DNA of 64,000 bases, from NCBI RefSeq assembly GCF_000226115.1, contig NC_016458.1:5366001-5430000 (forward strand). The letters run 5' to 3'. The DNA is from Thermothielavioides terrestris NRRL 8126. Taxonomy: Eukaryota; Ascomycota; Sordariomycetes; Sordariales; Chaetomiaceae. Shown in pieces: positions 41,719 to 52,323 of this stretch. The notes under the pieces were generated by a model. That model was not told the DNA's origin and made no database searches. It was given only the letters and a program-made list of their open reading frames with translations. Positions within the stretch are counted from its first letter, which is position 1. Each line of letters begins with the position of its first letter. A program made the position numbers and the translations under genes.

Positions 41719-44379
41719 GGTCTTTGCTTTAGGTAGCTGTCCCTTGGCAAAGTCGGATGGGCAAAGTTGGATGCGCTCGATGAAAAGTGGTCGAAGACTT
41801 CCCGCAAAGTGCACCGCAAAGTGCGCGGGAAGAAGAGGTCGGGGTGTTGGTTGACGTTGTGATCGGAAAGGATCCAATTCAAATCAATGGGCTCTCCGCT
41901 CTGCCACAATTGAAAGTATTGAGGCTCAGCTCATCGTGGATCGGTGAATCGGACGAGATTTGTTACACGCACCAGTTCTTTGTTTGGTTAATTCGCGCTG
42001 GGTTGTTTACCTGCCGAGTCGTTCAGGTTTGGTTTGGGTCAACTGTTTGTTGAAGCTCCCCCAACAGTTCCGTGACTAGGTTGGATGAATCCCGGTCAGG
42101 ATTCGAAATTGGCAAGGAAACTTTCAACCTGAAAGGAAATAGATCCTTGTGGCCGATATGCGAAGTTCAAATGGGGCCCAGTTGGCTGGTGATCACAGTG
42201 CCGGTAAAGCTCCAGGGCAGAGCAACTTGGGCCATTGTACTCTACCAGGTCGCTTGTTCAAGATACAATCTCTGCCTCTAAAAATTGCATCATTTGGAAA
42301 CATGAACGCTTTGAAGGATACCCAATATCCACTGCCGAGCAAGAAGCATATTGGCAGTCGTGACGTGACAGGTAATGGACGAGGATAATCAAGGCAGATT
42401 CAGACTGACCTCCTGAGAGGGGAGGCTCTAACCAATTATTGCAAATTGAGGCAAAGCAGCGCCAGTTCAACAATGTAAGTCCGGTACATGGTCCAAGACC
42501 TCTTCCGTAGAACCCAGCCAATTCCCAGTCGAATGGCTGTTGCCTCGGCTATGGTGGAGCGAGGCCTCATCCGTTTCACCCCCCTTTTTTTGCAAGTTGA
42601 CTTCCTGCAGCGCCCAACAGCCCCCTTTGTCGGTTCCATGCAGCGTTGTGCAGCGTTGTTGGTTCCAGCTTCACAAGTTCAGTGCATGGCAATTACCGTA
42701 GTTAGCCGCCACGCGTGCTGGCACAGTGCACCCATCCGTAATTGTGTAAGTTGCACCTAGTTGCACCAGAATACCTCTGTCGGCTGCGACCCGTCCACCT
42801 TCACTTGAGCATGCTTTCCGGAAATTGAGCCTGTGTGGTTAATGACTGTCCAGCCCTCCAGTAAGAACCCGATTTTGTTCACTGAAGTTACTCCTTAAAT
42901 TGCCTAGTCACCTTACATCAACACGTACCTGTGACAGCTTCAGGAGTGGCAGCCTTAAGGGACCGGGCATGGCTAACGACGAGTCACACAAACAAGGCTG
43001 ACAAGTTCGGGCCCGTCCTCCTCGGCAGCTCCATCTCAATCTCGCCGCCGTTGAACCGCGGCTCCAACGACGGCGGCTCCCACGAGGACTGCAACTCTCC
43101 TTTACAAGGCTTGGTTGATGGAGGAAACAGGTGCTAGGCGAGCGGGGTCTGACGGAAAGACAGGGGAGGAAACTGGAGAGGAGGCGGAGGATGCGATTGA
43201 TAGAAGGCAGGAAGGTGTGGGCCTGGAAGCCGTCGAGCATAGGGAGAAGGAAGAGGAAGCGGGCTGGCCAGGGCCATTCAGTGGCTGAGGGCCGAATCTG
43301 GGCTCCACGAGTCCGGCGCCCTCGACACTAGGGTCCATTCCAGGCACACCATTCCAGCGGACGCCAGTATTTCACGGGCACGGGATGAACAACGACCGTG
43401 TCGACGTGGTCCTTGAGTACCTTATGTATGGCTCGCACTACTGGGCATTGCGAAGGATTACCCCTACCTCTACAGCCAGTCCGTCGTCAAGATCCGGAAC
43501 GACAAAGCTCTCTTGGAACGACCTGATGGCTGATACGACGACTGAGGTTCACCGAGGCCGCCCAGGGTTGCACCAGGAAGTGAACGCATTGCTGTGTTAT
43601 TCAGATCTAGTCGGAATGTCCCTAGAAAAAAGTAGGGGAGCCATTCAAAGACTCCCTCGGGATCGTTCAACTCTCTCCCGCAGTGCCACGCCACGAAGCC
43701 CATGGCATCTCCAGCACATCTCAGGGCCTTTCCTCCCAGATTCGGAAACTGAGTTACCCGGAATCCGCATGGCGACTGTCCGCTGATGGACTTGTGTAAG
43801 GACAGATGGCCTTGGTATCACGTGCAGTACGGAGTAAGTCTTCGTGATGACGTGTACGTGCGATATCTCCGAGTCGCTCGGACATAACTAACAGGGATCA
43901 AACAACCTGTTTGCGGCTCATTCATGAAAGTGGAATCCGCTCCTCAGCTGCTGTAGCGCAGGACCTTGCTCACAACGCATGCTGTCTCAACCGGATACAC
44001 AGTAGTGTACTAGGAAGTGCTCGTCAGCCAATCTACCTGCGGACCATCAGGCAGTAGACCCACCAGGTGGCAGGAGTCCATTTGAGCCTTCATAAGGAGG
44101 AGTGAATGGAGCGTGCTGCACGAGTCGACCCTCGTTCGTTCGTTCTTTTCTGGCTTATGGTATTGAGAGCCACGAGAGCTTCGGCTCCGAGGAAAGATCC
44201 AGAGGATGAGACCGAGCCAAGGTCCTGTATCCAGCTATTTAGTATTCCGCACCCCGCGCTTATTCCGGGCATGGTGGATTCCTCGTCTCCAATCTTCCAC
44301 GGCTTATTACCCCGCCCGAACCAGACCTACAACACCCTTCTCATCCGGACTCGACTTAGACTTACATACTCGGTGGCGC
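41719..44379. other. Gene-poor region, 2.7 kb
   Basis: No full gene is recognised. A minus-strand segment ending at 42984 reads like the C-terminus of a protein (see findings) but I could not find the rest of a gene. The right end carries the promoter and leader of the O-methyltransferase gene. Confidence 0.45.
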
Positions 44380-45096
44380 ATGGCCTCAACCCGAAACCGC
44401 ATCATGGAAAGCAACAGCGAGACCTGGACCGCCGTAGACGCCTACGCCTTCCCGCACTCGCATCCGGCGTCGCGGCCCAACACCAAGGCGCTCGAGGACG
44501 CGCTCGCTGCGTCCTCGGCGGCCGGCCTGCCAGAGATCGCCGTCTCGGCGGCGCAGGGCAAGTTCCTCGCGCTGCACTGCCGGGCGACGGGCGTGACGCA
44601 CGCGCTCGAGGTCGGCACTCTCGGCGGCTACTCGGCCATCTGGCTGGCCAGCGAGAACCCGCAGCTGCGGCTGACGACGGTGGAGTTCAACGCGCACCAC
44701 GTCGAGGTGGCGCGGCGCAACATCGCGGCCGCCGGGCTGGCGGACCGCGTCGAGGTGATCCACGGCGCGGGGATCGACGTGCTGCCGCGCCTGCGCGACG
44801 AGGTCAAGGCCGGCGCCCGGCCGCCCTTCGGCTTCGTCTTCATCGACGCCGACAAGGAGAACAACTGGAACTACGTCAAGCTGGCCAAGGAGATGGTGCG
44901 GCCCAACTCGGTCATCTGCGTCGACAACGTGGTGCGCCAGGGCAAACTGGCCGATCCGAACAACACTGACCCCAGAATCGTGGCGACCCGGAACCTGGTG
45001 GAAAGTGCCGGAAAGGAGCCCGGCCTCGATTCGGTCGTGCTCCAGACGGTGGGCAGTAAGGGCTACGACGGTTGGTGGTGGGCCGTGGTCAACTAG
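44380..45096 (+). CDS. Class I SAM-dependent O-methyltransferase (family 3, catechol/caffeoyl-CoA type)
   Basis: A single exon encodes 238 residues from the ATG at 44380 (MASTRNRIMESNSETW); the frame is open further upstream but without conserved sequence. The SAM-binding core is clear: HALEVGTLGGYSAIWLA (motif I), LTTVEFNAHHVEVARRNIAA with the acidic residue that holds the ribose, then VEVIHGAGIDVLPRL and PFGFVFIDADKENNWNYVKL, where Asp residues bind the metal. ICVDNVVRQGKLADP follows and the protein ends KGYDGWWWAVVN. The family methylates catechol-like or phenylpropanoid hydroxyls with Mg2+; fungal members also act on small metabolites. The exact substrate is unknown. No biosynthetic cluster partners are next to it. 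Confidence 0.9.
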   Translation: MASTRNRIMESNSETWTAVDAYAFPHSHPASRPNTKALEDALAASSAAGLPEIAVSAAQGKFLALHCRATGVTHALEVGTLGGYSAIWLASENPQLRLTTVEFNAHHVEVARRNIAAAGLADRVEVIHGAGIDVLPRLRDEVKAGARPPFGFVFIDADKENNWNYVKLAKEMVRPNSVICVDNVVRQGKLADPNNTDPRIVATRNLVESAGKEPGLDSVVLQTVGSKGYDGWWWAVVN

Positions 45097-45576
45097 ATGG
45101 TTAGAATTGGTTAGAATTCGTTAGGGATCCAATATTAAGATCATCCAGTTTCCTGCAGACCGGTCACCTGCATAGTGGACCACGTCGGAGCCTTCTTATC
45201 TGCGTCCTGGCGATTTCCCATCTCCTTGTCTTAGAACTGCTGTAGGCGTTGCTGCCTGAAGACGACACCATCTTGCTTACAAGCTGCGTCATCGCGCCTA
45301 GGCGGCAACTTAGCGAGCTCTTAGGCTCCTACTTTCTGTAATCTCCAACTTTCCATCCCCCCATTTATGCTGGCTCGAGCCCCAGGTCTCTGTCGCTCCA
45401 GATCCGAACGCACAGTTGCACACCGATAAGCACAAAGCCGCATCCGAACTGCCGAAAGCTTTTCCTTCCTTAAAATCCGTGAAGGCGACAAACAGCACCC
45501 AGATCCCCTGCCCCTTCCCCTTTGCGACCTCCCACCAGCCAACCTCCGCCCTCCGCCAGCCAACAATATCCCTACA
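45097..45576. other. Intergenic region between O-methyltransferase and SnoaL-like genes
   Basis: It carries the 3' region of the first and the promoter of the second gene. Nothing else seen. Confidence 0.5.
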
Positions 45577-46134
45577 ATGTCTTCCCCTCCTTCCCCCGCC
45601 CAAACTATCCCCACCAACTTCGCCTCACACGCCGAAACCTACCAGGCGGCCTTGCGCAACCTTTTCGCCGGCGACCCGGCCACGACCGAGGCCGACCTCG
45701 CGCGGCTCTTCACGCCCGACTTCACGCTCGAGGCGGCCAACAACACCAACAGCAACAACAGCAACAACAACACCAACAACAGCAGCAGCAGCAGCAGCGG
45801 TAGCAACGGCAAGAACGACGAGCGGTACGACTTCGCGGGCTTCGTCGCGCACGTGCGCCGGCTGCGCGAATGGACGCGGCAGGGCGCTGTGGAGGTCGCG
45901 CTCGAGACGGTGCAGTTCCTGCGCGACGGCGCGCAGCTGGCCGAGCGGCACGTCTCGACGACGACGATGACCAAGACGACGGCCGGGACGACGACGTCGT
46001 CGTCGTCCCGCGGGGCGGCCGACGAGGAGGAGGAGGTGGTGGTGGTGCTGCGGGCGGAGACGTTCCAGTTTGCCGAGGTGGCGGAGGACGGGAGGGTTAA
46101 GTGGATTCGGGAGGTGGTGGTGCGCAGGGAGTAG
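45577..46134 (+). CDS. SnoaL/NTF2-like fold protein with Asn/Ser insert
   Basis: One exon encodes 185 residues. The start FASHAETYQAALRNLFAGDP followed by LARLFTPDFTLEA and YDFAGFVAHVRRLREWT matches the helix-strand opening of SnoaL-like (NTF2 fold) proteins, and AERHVSTTTM and VVVLRAETFQFAEVAEDGRVKWIREV match its long strands. Between residues about 55 and 75 lies an Asn/Ser repeat insert (coded by AAC and AGC triplets), and a Thr/Ser/Glu-rich insert lies near 130-145; both fall in loops. Fungal members of this fold include cyclases, dehydratases and proteins of unknown role. No catalytic residue set is evident, so no reaction is assigned. Confidence 0.7.
   Translation: MSSPPSPAQTIPTNFASHAETYQAALRNLFAGDPATTEADLARLFTPDFTLEAANNTNSNNSNNNTNNSSSSSSGSNGKNDERYDFAGFVAHVRRLREWTRQGAVEVALETVQFLRDGAQLAERHVSTTTMTKTTAGTTTSSSSRGAADEEEEVVVVLRAETFQFAEVAEDGRVKWIREVVVRRE
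45741..45805 (+). repeat. Coding AAC/AGC trinucleotide repeat
   Basis: About twenty imperfect AAC and AGC triplets encode the Asn/Ser insert of the SnoaL-like protein. Confidence 0.85.
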
Positions 46135-46406
46135 CCACCTAGACTTTGATGGGATACCTGACTGAATAGATGGTTTGATTTGAAGGGAACGGTTGTGGCA
46201 GGCTGGTTGAGGTGGCTCTTTTTTTGGTCCTGCTGATTAGGTAGGTATGGAAGGGAAGAATTTGGGGCCTCCTAAGGTCGGCGGTGGTCTAAATACAAAT
46301 GGAGAGAAAGGTAAAAATGATACTAGATGCAGACAGGTCAGAAAACGACTCAAGACCTGGAATGCACTCAAGCCCCTTGGCTTATAGACAAAAAAGAAAA
46401 CAGTGG

Positions 46407-48924
46407 CTAAATAGTATGGATCGAGATGGCTCCCAACCCAATCATATCTACCGAAACGTCCGGGCCCTGCGCGTGAATGGCCAGCTCAGTCTCGAGGAAA
46501 AAGTCGTCCCCCTGGGTGGTCCCAGCCTCACCGGCAGCAAGCACAGGGAGGTCGAACGGGCCCTGAGAGAACCACCCTCCGGTATTGGAGATGGGCGAGT
46601 GGTCGACGACAACTTGGCCGCCGAGAGTGATCGTGAAGCCGAAGGTCCTGGCGGCGGCGGCCAGGAAGTCCAGCTGGTACTGAACCCCAGGGCACATGCG
46701 GACGGTCTGAGAGATGACGGCCTCAGTGCTCCAATCCATGAATATGACGAGGTAGCTCGGCGGGGGATTTCCCGAGATAGTCGGCAAAGGAACCGACCCG
46801 GAGACGGCTTCTGCCAGCTCGGCGCCGACGGTGGTCCAGTACGCGGTGCCGTTGCTGAAATCGCCGTTGCGCACCGCGTCGACGGGGTAGCATTGGTCAG
46901 GGTGGGCCGGCGGCGTGAAGCACGCGCCCTCGTAGCAGTAGCCGCTGGCGCAGACGTTGCCGCAGCCGCCGCAGTTGCGCGGGTGCGTCATGAAGTCCAG
47001 GCACAGCGAGCCGCACTGGTCCGGTGTCGGCGGCGCCGGGTTGCACACGCAGTTTCCGTCCTGGCAGTGCGCCTTGGGCCCGCAGTTGCGCCCGCAGCCG
47101 CCGCAGTTGCCGCTGTCGTTGGCCCCGGGCCCGCGCACTTTCTGGCAGATGCCGCCTGGTGTGCACACGGCCGAGTTCCCGTCGGCGCAGTTGCACGAGC
47201 ACTCGGCCTTGCTGCCGGACTGGAAGTGCGACTGCGCCGTCTCGCCCGTCACGGCCCAGTAGTATAAGTCGGCCGCGGCTTCGCAGCCAGGGCGCAGGAA
47301 GAAGTTGTACCAGTGGTCGTACTTGCTGGCGCACGTGTCGAGCATGCACGAGTGGAACTTGTCGTTGCAGTCCTCGAACCACTCGCTGCAGGTGTCGTAG
47401 CACGTGTCGTGGGAGTTGCAGCAGCCCCCAAAGTCCAGGTTCGGAATGAGCGAGCTATACCACTCGCCGTCCGGCCCGCAACCGTTCGGGGGGCTGGGAG
47501 ACACGCCGTTAGAGGCCGCATACACGGTACCGTACGGGAAACCGGGGCAGCGCGGCGCGACCCCGTCCTGGGAGTGGTCTCTCTTGAACAAGGCCCGCCG
47601 CGACGAGCGCCGCTTGGACACCGTGGCGTTCAGGCTGAACGGGGTCGCCAGCCGCGTGGGAAGCAGCACCATGGTGTTCAGCGGCGTCGTGTTGTTGGCC
47701 GGAGGGGTGCCAGGCGTGGCGATGGTGCTGCTGTTCGTTGCTGTCCACACATAGCTGGTCGACCCGTACTCGACGATCAAGGAGCCCTTGCAGGAAACAC
47801 CGAACACGGTCGTGCACCTGCCGTCTTGCACCTGGCCGTTCGTCGACGAGGACACCAGGGTAACTTCGCCGGAAGTAACGTCCAGGGCAACGTAGAGGGC
47901 CGAGTCCGTACCGTCATGAACGACAAGGTCGAAGAGCCTATAGCAGCGTTAGGATGGAAAGCGGGAAATGGGAGGCGTTGATTGGCATACCCAGGAGCGG
48001 CATCTTGCGCGACTTGGAACTCAAAGGTTGGGGGGTTCCAGTTGGCCATGAGGGCTTCCGCCGCAGCCTCGTCGGCCGGAGGGTCCACGGGGCCCAAGCC
48101 GCTGTCTCTCTTGAACATGTATCCGGCGCTGGGGGCAAGGAGATACTACATGTGACCGGCTACTCAGTTACCCAAGTTCTTGCATCTCGACGCAAAGGAG
48201 AGCCCGTTTAACTTACAAAGGAGTCGCCCGTCGGAGTGGCGTCGAGGAGACAGGTCGTGCTCGGGGTAGGATAGGTGATGTCGATCGTCGGGTCTGGTGC
48301 GGACGTGAAGACGGGCAGCGTGTACTCGCTGTACGTGTAGGTCGCCGTCCAGCTGTCGTCGCTGGGGAACACGACCGACGAGGAGGCTAGGGGCGGGCTC
48401 TCATAGTCGACCTCGGTCACGGTGGTGGCAACCGTGGTGGTGGATGTGACGACGGGAGTCGCGGCGGTCACGGTCGCGCCCGTGACGCCGAAGCACGAGC
48501 AAGCGCTGCTGTACCGCGAAGCCACGGAGCAAGCGCTGGCGTACGCAGGGATTGTGTTCGCGGGGGACGCTGACTGCGCAGTCACTTGGCGTCTCTCCAC
48601 CTGCACAAGCTCCGACGTCACCGTCACGGTGGCCGCCGCGAGGTCCTCGGTCACCCAGACCGTTCTACCACGGTCAGCAATCAGATTGGCCCTCCTCCTC
48701 ATTAACCGGCGGCGGCCTCGGATGACCTACGAGGCAGACGGAGTGGCGGTGACCTCAAGAAAGGAGCTGCAGTCGGCAACGCGGGATGCGCTGGGCACGA
48801 GGGTCGTGTCGAAGCGCACGGCACGGGCGCAGCTGTCGGCAATGCAACCGCCGCGGCTGCACACGGCTGAGGCCCGGCCGGCCAGGGCGGCGGCTCCGAG
48901 AAGAGATAGCAGTGTCGTCGCCAT
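46407..48924 (-). CDS. Secreted multidomain protein with group XII-like phospholipase A2 core
   Basis: Four exons (48924-48731, 48664-48217, 48145-47991, 47937-46407) encode 775 residues; the introns have donors GTAGGT, GTAAGT and GTATGC. A signal peptide (MATTLLSLLGAAALAGRASA) is followed by Ser/Thr/Val-rich sequence and an unnamed region (GLFDLVVHDGTDSALYVALD). Dibasic sites near 374-376 and 384-385 (SKRRSS, LFKRDH) look like Kex2 sites. The core (about 406-498) has NGCGPDG, GGCCNSHDTCYDTC with His442-Asp443, and CNDKFHSCMLDTC, the Cys/His-Asp pattern of secreted phospholipase A2, closest to group XII. Two CGGCG-type cysteine modules follow (511-606), then a C-terminal jelly-roll-like region opening NGDFSNGTAYWTTVG (621-775), resembling carbohydrate-binding modules. 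Lipase activity is inferred. Confidence 0.82.
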
Positions 48925-50223
48925 GGCCGTTGGCGGCGCCGTTGCGCAATTCTTGTGCTCGCGGCTGAGAAGAGAGCAGGCAGGTCCTGACTCCGAATCC
49001 CGACCTCCCGTCTTCGGTCGAGGCCATGCTTTGTTTATAAGCAATACCCAATTCCACACTCGGGCTCTGTAACATCCCTCTCATTGCCCGCTTCTCTCTC
49101 CCGCTGGGAGCGTTCTGGCCGGGCCTCACTTACAAAGTACAAGACGCAAATAGTGTTGAAGACTATGGGAGACAGCTCGCTCCATCGGGCTAGACCGCAG
49201 CCTAGCCGCCCCCAAAGCGGAGCTTCAGCTGGCGCTTGTGCTTCAGCTCCCCTCTATCTCGACTGCCTAATTTGGTGCTGCAAGGGTCATTGTTGAGTTT
49301 CTCCAGCGGAAGCTCAATAGTATTCGTTCAAGGGCGAATAATAAGCCTTGGTCCGGCTCGCATCTCCGCGGGGAACGGGACCTTGAAGTGCGAGGCCGAG
49401 AGTTGCGGACTGGGCGGCAAAGTGGAAGACAGTGTCTACTCCGTGACCCGTGATATCCACCCGGTGATGAAAATATTTCGGTCGCAATGCCAAAGAGTTA
49501 ACGAATCAAATCAAATAGAAGATGCTGGGTAGGATTCAAGTTCGACTGATCAGACACCGATGGACCAGGTGAAGCGCCTAGGGTATTATTGGGGTATTCA
49601 GGTAGTTAACAGGACTCGGTTTTCCCTCAAGAAGGCAGCAATCCTCCCCCTCGGATCAGGATCTCGAATTTGCCTGGTCAAGCTTCCTGTGCCTCATGCC
49701 TTCCTCGTCCCACTCCATCCACGCTCCGTTGCTATCCTTCTGAGAGGGCTAGTTTTGCTGTACTCCGTATATGTGGCTAGCGTAATCACTCTTCCGGTCC
49801 GACTTGCGCTTATTAGCGAATTGGTCGACGACGGAATCACTTGGCCCGATCCCGATCGGAGTCTGAACTCCCCCGGAACTTAGGTACTCGCTTTCTGTCC
49901 GCCTACCCGTAGGACTGCGCTGTGAGACTCAATCCACCGCGATCACCGGAGGAAGCAAAATTCAAACCTCGCATTGCATTCCCAAAATTGGAATCCATAG
50001 CTGTGCCCAACCAGGCTTCCGAGAGGATGGCCAACAATGGCGACGTCCTATTTCGGTTCCCTTGACCAATGCTGCCACTTCTGATCGCAAAGCAGTTAAG
50101 AGAGGTTGAGGTGCATCCTGAGACGGGCTATTTGGCAAGGTCCCGACAGCTCAAATACGTCCAAGCAGTCACTCCTTCGCCTGCTTTCCATGCAACTTGA
50201 TGCGGCGTCGGCTGTCACCGTTC

Positions 50224-50289
<66 letters not shown>

Positions 50290-50620
50290 CTCTCCTCCAG
50301 GCACGCGGTCGTGTCTTGAATTGCAGGCTTTTGTGGCCTGCGGAGTCCCCCGTAGTTGACTACTGAATTTGGGCTGCAGCCAAGAACTGTCGGTATGTTG
50401 AAAGCTTTCGTGGTTATGCAACTAGCCGAGGTGCCTAGGTTGGCTCACCCTGGTTGGGCGCGCTGTGCTGTTTCTCGAGCAACTAACTTCGCCGCCCCGC
50501 CAGTGTCAACAACTGCACTTACCAAACTCGAAAGCCTGCCACCTCGCGCGCCGACGCGAACCTGACAGCCCGCACGCGACCACACCAAGTCCCACATCGC
50601 CAGCGCGGCAGCTGGTCAAG
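48925..50620. other. Intergenic region, 1.7 kb, divergent promoters and a long T run
   Basis: It separates the divergent PLA2-type gene and NUF2. No gene recognised. The poly(T) tract is listed separately. Confidence 0.5.
50228..50289 (-). repeat. Poly(T) run of 62 (poly(A) on the minus strand)
   Basis: A 62-base T run about 330 bp before the NUF2 start codon. No flanking duplication was found. Confidence 0.9.
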
Positions 50621-52065
50621 ATGTCGTACAACCCACGGATGTCCATCCTGCCGGCCGCGCAGCAGCAGTCGCGGTCGCGCAAGAAAGAGGAGGAGGCGGC
50701 CTACGCCAACATGCGCCTCCCCGACCGCGAAATCGTCGGCTGCATCAACGAGATGGGCATCCCGTTCACGGTCGCCGACCTCCAGAAGCCGAACCCGATG
50801 CAAGTGCAGATGATCTTCGAGTGGTTTGGCGAGCTGCTCATGAACAAGACGCGGCAGACCGTGGACCCGGCCATGCGCGCGGCCGCCGAGGACATCTGCG
50901 GCGACTTTGGCGACGCGCTGATGCCGCCCGACACGCGCAACTTGATGGGCTTCTTCGCGTCGCTGCAGCGCCTGATGTTCGATTGCGGCGTCCACGACTT
51001 CGGCTTTTCAGACCTGTACAAGCCGACCCACGACCGCCTCGTCAAGATCTTCAGCTACGTCATCAACTTTGTGCGCTTCCGCGAGAGCCAGACGGGCGTC
51101 ATCGACGAGCACTGCAACCGGGCCGAGGGTACCAAGGCTCGCATCGAGCAGCTGTACGCCGAGAACCAGAACATGGAGGCCCAGCTGGACGACATGCGCG
51201 CCAACCGGAGGCAGATGGAAGCGCTGGTGGCCGAGAAGACGCGGCGCAACGAGGAGCTCAAGAAGAGACTGCTGGAGCTGCGGCGCAACCAGGAGAAGGT
51301 GGCGGCGCGGCTGGAGAATGCCAAGACGAAGAAGGGAGAGCTCGCCGCCGAGCTGGAGGAGAAGACAGCAGCCAAGATTGCGCTCCAGAAGGAGAGCGCC
51401 AAGCTGCGGCCGTACACCCTGCAAAGCCCCTCAGCCCTCCAAGCGAGCCTCACGGAGCTGAGCAACACGCTAAACAACAACAAAGCGCAGATCGACTCGC
51501 TCGACCGCCGGGCACGGGCACTGCAGACATCCAGCGACTCCTTCGCCGTGGTGTGCAGCGACGTGGCGTCGTGCATCAAGCTGCTCGAGGAGATTGCCGT
51601 CGAGCTGGCCAAGGAGGAGGAGGACAACGCTAAGAACGCGAAGCAGCGGGACGCGCTTACGGAGCGGGGGGCCAACGTGCGAGAGGTGGAGCGGACCGAG
51701 GCTCTGCTCCAGCGGCAGCTGGCCAAGTGGACGGAGCGGACCGAGACGTTGCGGGCGCAGAGCCAGGAGAAGGCGCAGCGGGCCAGGGAGAAGATGGAGG
51801 AGCTGCGGGCGGTGCACAAGACCTTGACCGAGGAGCGGTCCGAGAAGGGCAAAGATATCGAGCGGAGACGGGTCAGGATAGAGCAGATTGAGAAGAAGGT
51901 ATGCGCCCTACCCGGGGAGGTGCATCGGAAACCCGCTGACATGCGATTTAGATGTTGGATCTCAAGGAGAACATCGAGAATGAGGTGCACGCCGCACATG
52001 ACGAGTACCTCAAGCTGGAGGCCCACATCAAGCTCTACATCACTGAAATGGAGCAGGCCATCTGA
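50621..52065 (+). CDS. NUF2: Kinetochore protein Nuf2 (Ndc80 complex)
   Basis: Two exons (50621-51898, 51952-52065) encode 463 residues; the 53-bp intron has donor GTATGC and acceptor TTTAG with branch CTGAC. The N-terminal calponin-homology domain shows [24 protein letters not shown] sequence, [40 protein letters not shown] and [20 protein letters not shown] with [11 protein letters not shown]. From about residue 170 to the end the protein is a long coiled coil (many Glu/Lys/Arg/Gln heptads). Nuf2 pairs with Ndc80 and, with Spc24 and Spc25, links kinetochores to microtubules. The start [11 protein letters not shown] is typical of fungal Nuf2. The last exon encodes only the final 37 residues. 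Confidence 0.95.
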
Positions 52066-52323
52066 ACCAGCGGGCTCAGAGATCATGTCGTTATGCGGAC
52101 GGATGGGTACGGTACGGCTGGCGGCTATTTGCGTTCTCAAGGACTGGAATCGATACCCATAGGGCGGGATGGGACGGCGCTGGCGTTGGAAAGGGAAATT
52201 TGTTCGCATAGGCTGTATAGGGCGTACTCACACAGACATCACGAGGAACAGCATTGATACATCCACCCTGGGCGAGTCGAGCACATTCCCCTATCCCCGA
52301 CCACTCACGGCTTTCCTCGCTGC

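Noticed and set aside
44106..44379. Upstream in-frame and overlapping ATGs before the O-methyltransferase
   Set aside because: The extra sequence lacks any targeting or conserved feature; the core begins shortly after 44380.
46299..47267. 322-codon plus-strand frame
   Set aside because: Antisense of the PLA2-type gene, whose cysteine pattern and signal peptide are decisive.
51055..52209. 384-codon minus-strand frame, Ser/Leu-rich
   Set aside because: Antisense shadow of the NUF2 coiled coil.
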